A stretch of 64,000 bases of DNA from Lachnospiraceae bacterium (GTDB taxonomy: Bacteria; Bacillota; Clostridia; Lachnospirales; Lachnospiraceae). Numbering within the stretch: position 1 is the first letter of the stretch; every line of letters begins with the position of its first letter. A program made the position numbers and the translations under genes. The notes below the pieces were generated by a model. The model was not told where the DNA came from. It saw only the letters and a program-made list of their open reading frames with translations, and did not search any database. Below are positions 60,812-64,000 of this stretch, in pieces. Where the stretch lies: positions 62,001 to 126,000 of the forward strand of contig JAFZNO010000134.1 of the NCBI GenBank assembly GCA_017552985.1. The letters run 5' to 3'.

Positions 60812-61414
60812 ATGGCAAAAATCGGCATCCTGGGTGGTTCCTTTCATCCCTTTCATAATGGTCATTTAGCCTTAGGACAATATTGCTTGGATAAAAAGCT
60901 GGTCAGCGAGGTTTGGTTCATTCCTACCGGCATTTCTTATCTGAAATCTGGTCAAAAAATGCTTTCAGGTGAAGAAAGGCTGCGCCTTGTAAACATTGCG
61001 ATCGGGGACCAACCGAAGATGAAGGCACTGGATATCGAAATCCGCCGTCCGGGAAACACCTACACGGTAGATACTTTTCGAGAACTGCGAAAAGAATACC
61101 CGCAGCATGAGTTTTACTATATTATTGGCGCGGATTGCCTTTTTAGCATGGAAGATTGGTATCATGCAGAAGAATTATTCCGGATTTGCAATTTGCTTGT
61201 GGCAAGACGCGATGGGAAGAGCCGAAGTGATATGAGAACTAAGGCGAAGGATTTAAGGGAACGGTTTCATGCCAACGTTCATTTGCTGGAATTCCGGGAG
61301 ATGGACATTTCGTCAACCCTGATCCGTCAAAGGATCAAGGAAGGAAAAAGCATTCGGGACTTAGTTCCTGCCGCACTTGCAAAAGAGATAAAGAATAAAG
61401 GATATTTTCGGTAA
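60812..61414 (+). CDS. nadD: Nicotinate-nucleotide adenylyltransferase
   Basis: Makes deamido-NAD from nicotinate mononucleotide and ATP. The nucleotidyltransferase motif GGSFHPFHNGHLAL (8-21) contains the HNGH active site, and ISSTLIRQRIKEGKS is the second signature near the end. The 200-residue length fits. AAAGGAG precedes the ATG. yqeK follows six bases later. Confidence 0.97.
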   Translation: MAKIGILGGSFHPFHNGHLALGQYCLDKKLVSEVWFIPTGISYLKSGQKMLSGEERLRLVNIAIGDQPKMKALDIEIRRPGNTYTVDTFRELRKEYPQHEFYYIIGADCLFSMEDWYHAEELFRICNLLVARRDGKSRSDMRTKAKDLRERFHANVHLLEFREMDISSTLIRQRIKEGKSIRDLVPAALAKEIKNKGYFR

Positions 61415-61419
61415 TCATT

Positions 61420-62001
61420 ATGGCAAAAAAAGAGGATGAGCTCTTTAAGAAGCTGACAAAAGCCATGGAAGAAACGCAATCAGGCAAACGGTTTCAACAT
61501 ACCGTAGGCGTTGAGTATACGGCTGCCGCCATGGCCATGAGATTTGGCGTGGACGTTAATCTGGCAAGGCTGGCTGGTCTCCTTCATGACTGTGCAAAGC
61601 CCTTGGAGGACGAAAAGCTTCTGAAGATCTGTGAAAAAAACAATTTGCCCGTTTCAGAGATTGAAGGAAGAAATCCTTATCTGTTACATGGTAAAGTTGG
61701 TGCATGGCTTGCTAAGGAAAAATATGAAGTTTCAGACGAAGACGTATTAAATGCAATCACCTGGCATACAACGGGCAGACCCGGAATGTCAGATCTGGAA
61801 AAAATTATTTTTATAGCGGATTATATTGAGCCGAACCGCAAAGTTGCTCCAAACCTGCAGGAGGTTCGCAAACTGGCTTTTGATGATTTGGATAAGGCCA
61901 TGATCCGGATCTTGAAAGATACCATGGATTATCTAAAAGGCGGAGAACGGGAGGTTGATCCCATGACGCTGAAGACTTATGAATACTATTCTAAACAATA
62001 A
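61420..62001 (+). CDS. yqeK: YqeK-type HD phosphohydrolase (diadenosine tetraphosphatase)
   Basis: HD-domain hydrolase; relatives split Ap4A symmetrically to two ADP. The metal ligands His27 (FQHTVGVEYTAAAMA) and His56-Asp57 (LLHDCAKPL) are visible, with a later TWHTTGRPGMSDLEKIIFIADYIEP. The 193-residue length is normal. It is located between nadD and rsfS as usual. Confidence 0.94.
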   Translation: MAKKEDELFKKLTKAMEETQSGKRFQHTVGVEYTAAAMAMRFGVDVNLARLAGLLHDCAKPLEDEKLLKICEKNNLPVSEIEGRNPYLLHGKVGAWLAKEKYEVSDEDVLNAITWHTTGRPGMSDLEKIIFIADYIEPNRKVAPNLQEVRKLAFDDLDKAMIRILKDTMDYLKGGEREVDPMTLKTYEYYSKQ

Positions 62002-62012
62002 AGGAGAGAATA

Positions 62013-62369
62013 ATGGAACAGACTTCGATTGAAATGGCTAATTTGGCAATTCAGGCGCTGGAGGATAAAAAGGCTGAAGACGTAAAAGTGATCGACATCA
62101 GCGAAGTCAGCGTCATTGCTGATTATTTTCTGATCGCGGGCGGAACAAACCCAAATCAGATCCGCGCAATGTGCGACAACGTTCAGGAGACTTTGGGTCG
62201 CGCAGGTTATGAATGCAAGCAAATTGAAGGTTATGAAACCGCCAATTGGGTTTTGATGGATTTTGGCGACGTGATCGTTCATATCTTTGATAAAGAGAAT
62301 CGTCTCTTGTTTGACCTTGAGAGAATCTGGCGCGACGGAAAGATCATGGAAGCAAAGGATCTGAAATAA
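62013..62369 (+). CDS. rsfS: Ribosomal silencing factor RsfS
   Basis: Binds L14 and blocks subunit joining when nutrients are scarce. The 118-residue protein carries the family core VIDISEVSVIADYFLIAGGTNPNQIRAMCDNV and NWVLMDFGDVIVHIFDKENR. AAAGGAG precedes the ATG. It ends the ribosome-assembly operon at a terminator. Confidence 0.97.
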   Translation: MEQTSIEMANLAIQALEDKKAEDVKVIDISEVSVIADYFLIAGGTNPNQIRAMCDNVQETLGRAGYECKQIEGYETANWVLMDFGDVIVHIFDKENRLLFDLERIWRDGKIMEAKDLK

Positions 62370-62383
62370 AATATTTTTGAACT

Positions 62384-62425
62384 AAAAAAGGAGTCCGGGA
62401 AATCCCGAGGCTCCTTTTCTTTTTC
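62384..62425. terminator. Bidirectional terminator between rsfS and the DUF378 gene
   Basis: AAAAGGAG-TCCGGG pairs with CCCG-AGGCTCCTTTT around an AAAT loop, with A-rich sequence on one side and TCTTTTTC on the other. It serves convergent genes. Confidence 0.9.
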
Positions 62426-62432
62426 TTACCAG

Positions 62433-62642
62433 TTAATTTCTTTCCTTGGACAGTCGCATATAAAAACTGAACAGATAGATACCGCACAGTCCCACGATGA
62501 TATATACGATCCTGGAGAACCAAGACATATCACCGAACAAAAATGCAACCAGGTCAAAACGGAAAATACCGATAAGAGCCCAGTTTAGTGCACCAACAAT
62601 GGCAACCGTCAGGGCAGTAGCGTCCAAAAACTTATTTTCCAT
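62433..62642 (-). CDS. DUF378 small membrane protein
   Basis: A 69-residue protein with two hydrophobic helices (about 8-30 and 42-62) and the family pattern VGALNWALIGIFRFDLVAFLFG. The role of DUF378 is unknown. It is transcribed with or after lexA on the minus strand, with a gap of about 123 bases and no clear promoter of its own; a sound ribosome site (AGGAG-like) lies near the start. Confidence 0.85.
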   Translation of the reverse strand: MENKFLDATALTVAIVGALNWALIGIFRFDLVAFLFGDMSWFSRIVYIIVGLCGIYLFSFYMRLSKERN

Positions 62643-62765
62643 CGCTCCTCGTTTCCGCGCTTCCTTTCAGCGCCAAATCAATGTGATGCAAAGCGTGTTC
62701 GCTAAGCATTATCAGTATGGACGTGAAAGGAAAGAATTATGCAGAAACAAAGCAATTCACTCAAT

Positions 62766-63383
62766 TTAACGATAGAAGCGGAATACGCCAAATACTTTTC
62801 CCATGATCTTACAGTCATCAACGATGATCGGATCCATGGAATCATTTTCCGGCTGAAGTCTAATATGACCTTTTTCTTTATAGAAAGTCTTTACGGTTGC
62901 GGAATCATCGATTAACGCAACAACAATTTCGCCATTTCTTGCCGTGTCGCAACAATGAACTAATATGCGGTCCCCGTCAAAAATGCCTACGTTGATCATG
63001 GAATCACCGCGAACGTTCAACATAAAGGAATCACCACGGGGAACACGATCCGCCGGTACGGGGAAGTAGTCTTGGATGTTTTCCTCGGCCAGGATCGGCT
63101 GACCGGCTGCAACGTTGCCGACAACGGGAATGCTAACCATTTCCGTGCGAACCATCTGGAAGCTGTCATCACAGATCTCAATGGCACGGGGCTTCGTAGG
63201 ATCCCTGCGGATATAACCGTTTTTCTCCAGCGTCTCCAAATGAGAGTGAACGGAAGAAGTGGATTTTAAGTTTACCGTCTCGCAGATTTCGCGAACGGTA
63301 GGCGGATATCCCTTTTTAAGAATCTCATCTTTAATATAATTCAAAATCTCAGATTGCTTGTTCGTGATCTTTCCATATCCCAT
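62766..63383 (-). CDS. lexA: SOS repressor LexA
   Basis: Represses SOS genes until it cleaves itself on RecA filaments. The N-terminal winged helix is at about 1-65 ([20 protein letters not shown]). The cleavage site is Ala93-Gly94 in NVAAGQPIL, the nucleophile Ser128 in RGDSM and the general base Lys165 in ATVKTF. The 205 residues match the usual length when starting at ATG 63383, nine bases after GGGAGG. A longer frame to 63410 has no ribosome site. LexA boxes precede it, implying self-control. Confidence 0.97.
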   Translation of the reverse strand: MGYGKITNKQSEILNYIKDEILKKGYPPTVREICETVNLKSTSSVHSHLETLEKNGYIRRDPTKPRAIEICDDSFQMVRTEMVSIPVVGNVAAGQPILAEENIQDYFPVPADRVPRGDSFMLNVRGDSMINVGIFDGDRILVHCCDTARNGEIVVALIDDSATVKTFYKEKGHIRLQPENDSMDPIIVDDCKIMGKVFGVFRFYR

Positions 63384-63430
63384 GACCTTTATCCTCCCAT
63401 TTAACAGCATGAAGAATCATTTCTGAAGTC

Positions 63431-63459
63431 ATTATAACACGTATGTTTTGAAAAAGCAA
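63431..63459 (-). promoter_or_regulatory. Promoter of lexA
   Basis: On the minus strand a perfect TATAAT (63436-63431) with the extended TGn, and a poor -35 TTGCTT (63459-63454) at 17 bp. It overlaps the weak LexA-like site at 63458-63469. Confidence 0.65.
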
Positions 63460-63545
63460 ACATATATTCCCGAAAATATGTTCGTTTTTTGTATTGACAA
63501 AAGAATGTATGTTCGATATAATGCAAATATAAAGAACAGTTGTTC
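63458..63545. promoter_or_regulatory. Cluster of LexA boxes between lexA and the yneA-like gene
   Basis: Firmicutes LexA boxes resemble CGAACATATGTTCG. Seen here: CGAAAATATGTTCG (63471-63484, one mismatch), GAATGTATGTTC (63503-63514), GAACAGTTGTTC (63534-63545, perfect half sites) and a weaker AAACATATATTC (63458-63469) at the lexA -35. They cover both divergent promoters. Confidence 0.9.
63494..63522 (+). promoter_or_regulatory. Perfect sigma-A promoter of the yneA-like gene
   Basis: TTGACA (63494-63499), 17 bp, TATAAT (63517-63522), identical to consensus. A LexA box lies exactly in the spacer and another at the expected start of transcription, so a very strong promoter is held off until SOS induction. 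Confidence 0.9.
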
Positions 63546-63577
63546 GGTTTTCGCCAGGGGCGAGAGGAGAATGCGTT

Positions 63578-63967
63578 ATGAAAAATAATCAGTGTTTATC
63601 ATATGAAGAAAGAAGAAAAGAAATCTTTAGAAATCAGCGTGCAAGAAGGATTCGCGAACAAAGAATGCACGTTGCCTTAAGTTTTATGGTTGCATTAATC
63701 TGTTTTGTTGCAGTATTTTTCATTTTTTCTGCTAGCAGTAAAGCTGAATCCAAGGATCAAAAGTATAAGTATTATACCAGCATTAGCGTAGAATACGGTG
63801 ATTCCCTCTGGTCAATAGCAGATGAATACATGGATAAAGAGTTTTATGATCGTTTTTCTTACATTCAGGAAGTAAAAAGCATCAATCACATCCACGACGA
63901 AAACGAGATCGTGGCTGGAAAGATGCTGATTGTTCCTTACTATTCATCTAAATTTGTATCTGATTGA
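63578..63967 (+). CDS. YneA-like LysM cell-division inhibitor
   Basis: A 129-residue membrane protein with a basic cytoplasmic N-terminus (RRKEIFRNQRARRIREQR), one membrane helix (about 31-50) and an outside LysM-type domain (about 66-122: VEYGDSLWSIADEYMD and VAGKMLIVPYY). In Bacillus, YneA next to lexA blocks division during DNA damage. The same position, structure and LexA-controlled promoter make this role likely here, although sequence identity was not tested. GAGAGGAG precedes the ATG. Nothing further is seen between its stop and base 64000. Confidence 0.85.
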   Translation: MKNNQCLSYEERRKEIFRNQRARRIREQRMHVALSFMVALICFVAVFFIFSASSKAESKDQKYKYYTSISVEYGDSLWSIADEYMDKEFYDRFSYIQEVKSINHIHDENEIVAGKMLIVPYYSSKFVSD

Positions 63968-64000
63968 TCGTTTGTTGGATCCTCGGTAATGGGTTGCCAC

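Noticed and set aside
1..64000. CRISPR arrays, prophage, conjugative or toxin-antitoxin modules, rRNA and tRNA genes
   Set aside because: No regularly spaced direct repeats, no phage or transfer gene signatures, no rRNA-like blocks and no tRNA cloverleaf with CCA context were seen. The tyrS leader is a T-box, not a tRNA.

Overview
The window looks like a contiguous piece of chromosome from an anaerobic, spore-forming member of the Clostridia, most likely the family Lachnospiraceae. This is inferred from gene content and order; I could not run a database search. The supporting signs are class III (oxygen-sensitive) ribonucleotide reductase NrdDG, spore genes spoIVA and cotJABC, a MinCDE system, a ~400-residue PRPP synthase, Firmicutes-type neighbourhoods (der-plsY-gpsA, mutS-mutL-miaA-ynbB, radC-mreBCD-pbp2-minCDE-rodA-mgsA, rplU-prp-rpmA-obg-yhbY-nadD-yqeK-rsfS), strong AGGAGG ribosome sites and consensus sigma-A promoters. 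I see no rRNA, tRNA, CRISPR array, prophage or intact insertion sequence. Almost everything is core genome.

Layout. 1-8.2 kb: end of a sensor kinase gene, then prs divergent from a radical-SAM/DUF512 gene, der, plsY and gpsA. 8.2-13 kb: a multi-pass membrane protein, a MoxR/VWA pair and a spermidine-synthase-like protein. These, with tyrS, separate gpsA from spoIVA, which are often adjacent. 13-19.3 kb: a tyrosine T-box and tyrS, spoIVA, then nucleoside and base salvage (punA, cdd, permease). 19.4-25.5 kb: a membrane-anchored MutS-like ATPase, a 53-residue membrane protein, a WYL regulator, and nrdDG behind two NrdR boxes. 25.5-33.1 kb: dUTPase, a DegV protein, cotJABC, an alanine-type symporter, miaB, a SulP transporter. 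33.2-40.3 kb: mutS, mutL, miaA (broken by an in-frame stop), ynbB. 40.4-51.1 kb: the cell-shape and division-site cluster. 51.2-58 kb: a small P-loop protein, a HlyD-like protein, a 226-base giant hairpin, yggS, sepF, aroB, lspA, rluD, a cytidylate-kinase-like gene. 58-62.4 kb: L21 leader and the ribosome-assembly operon. 62.4-64 kb: DUF378 protein, lexA and a divergent LysM division inhibitor sharing LexA boxes.

How it fits together. Several circuits can be read directly: tRNA-Tyr sensing by a T-box with a UAC specifier; NrdR repression of anaerobic dNTP synthesis through two identical palindromes exactly 31 bp apart; SOS control of lexA and a YneA-like protein through LexA boxes, one lying between a perfect -35 and -10; and L27 made with a cleavable leader next to its protease Prp. 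The most unusual observations are the TAA codon inside miaA at a normally conserved position, the long nested inverted repeat before yggS, an apparent enrichment of the tetranucleotide ACGT, a pair of TTTCGCGAAA palindromes, and a PBP2 with a ~220-residue insertion. I did not find a clearly new multi-gene system. Coordinates of short sites were read by eye and could be off by a base or so.
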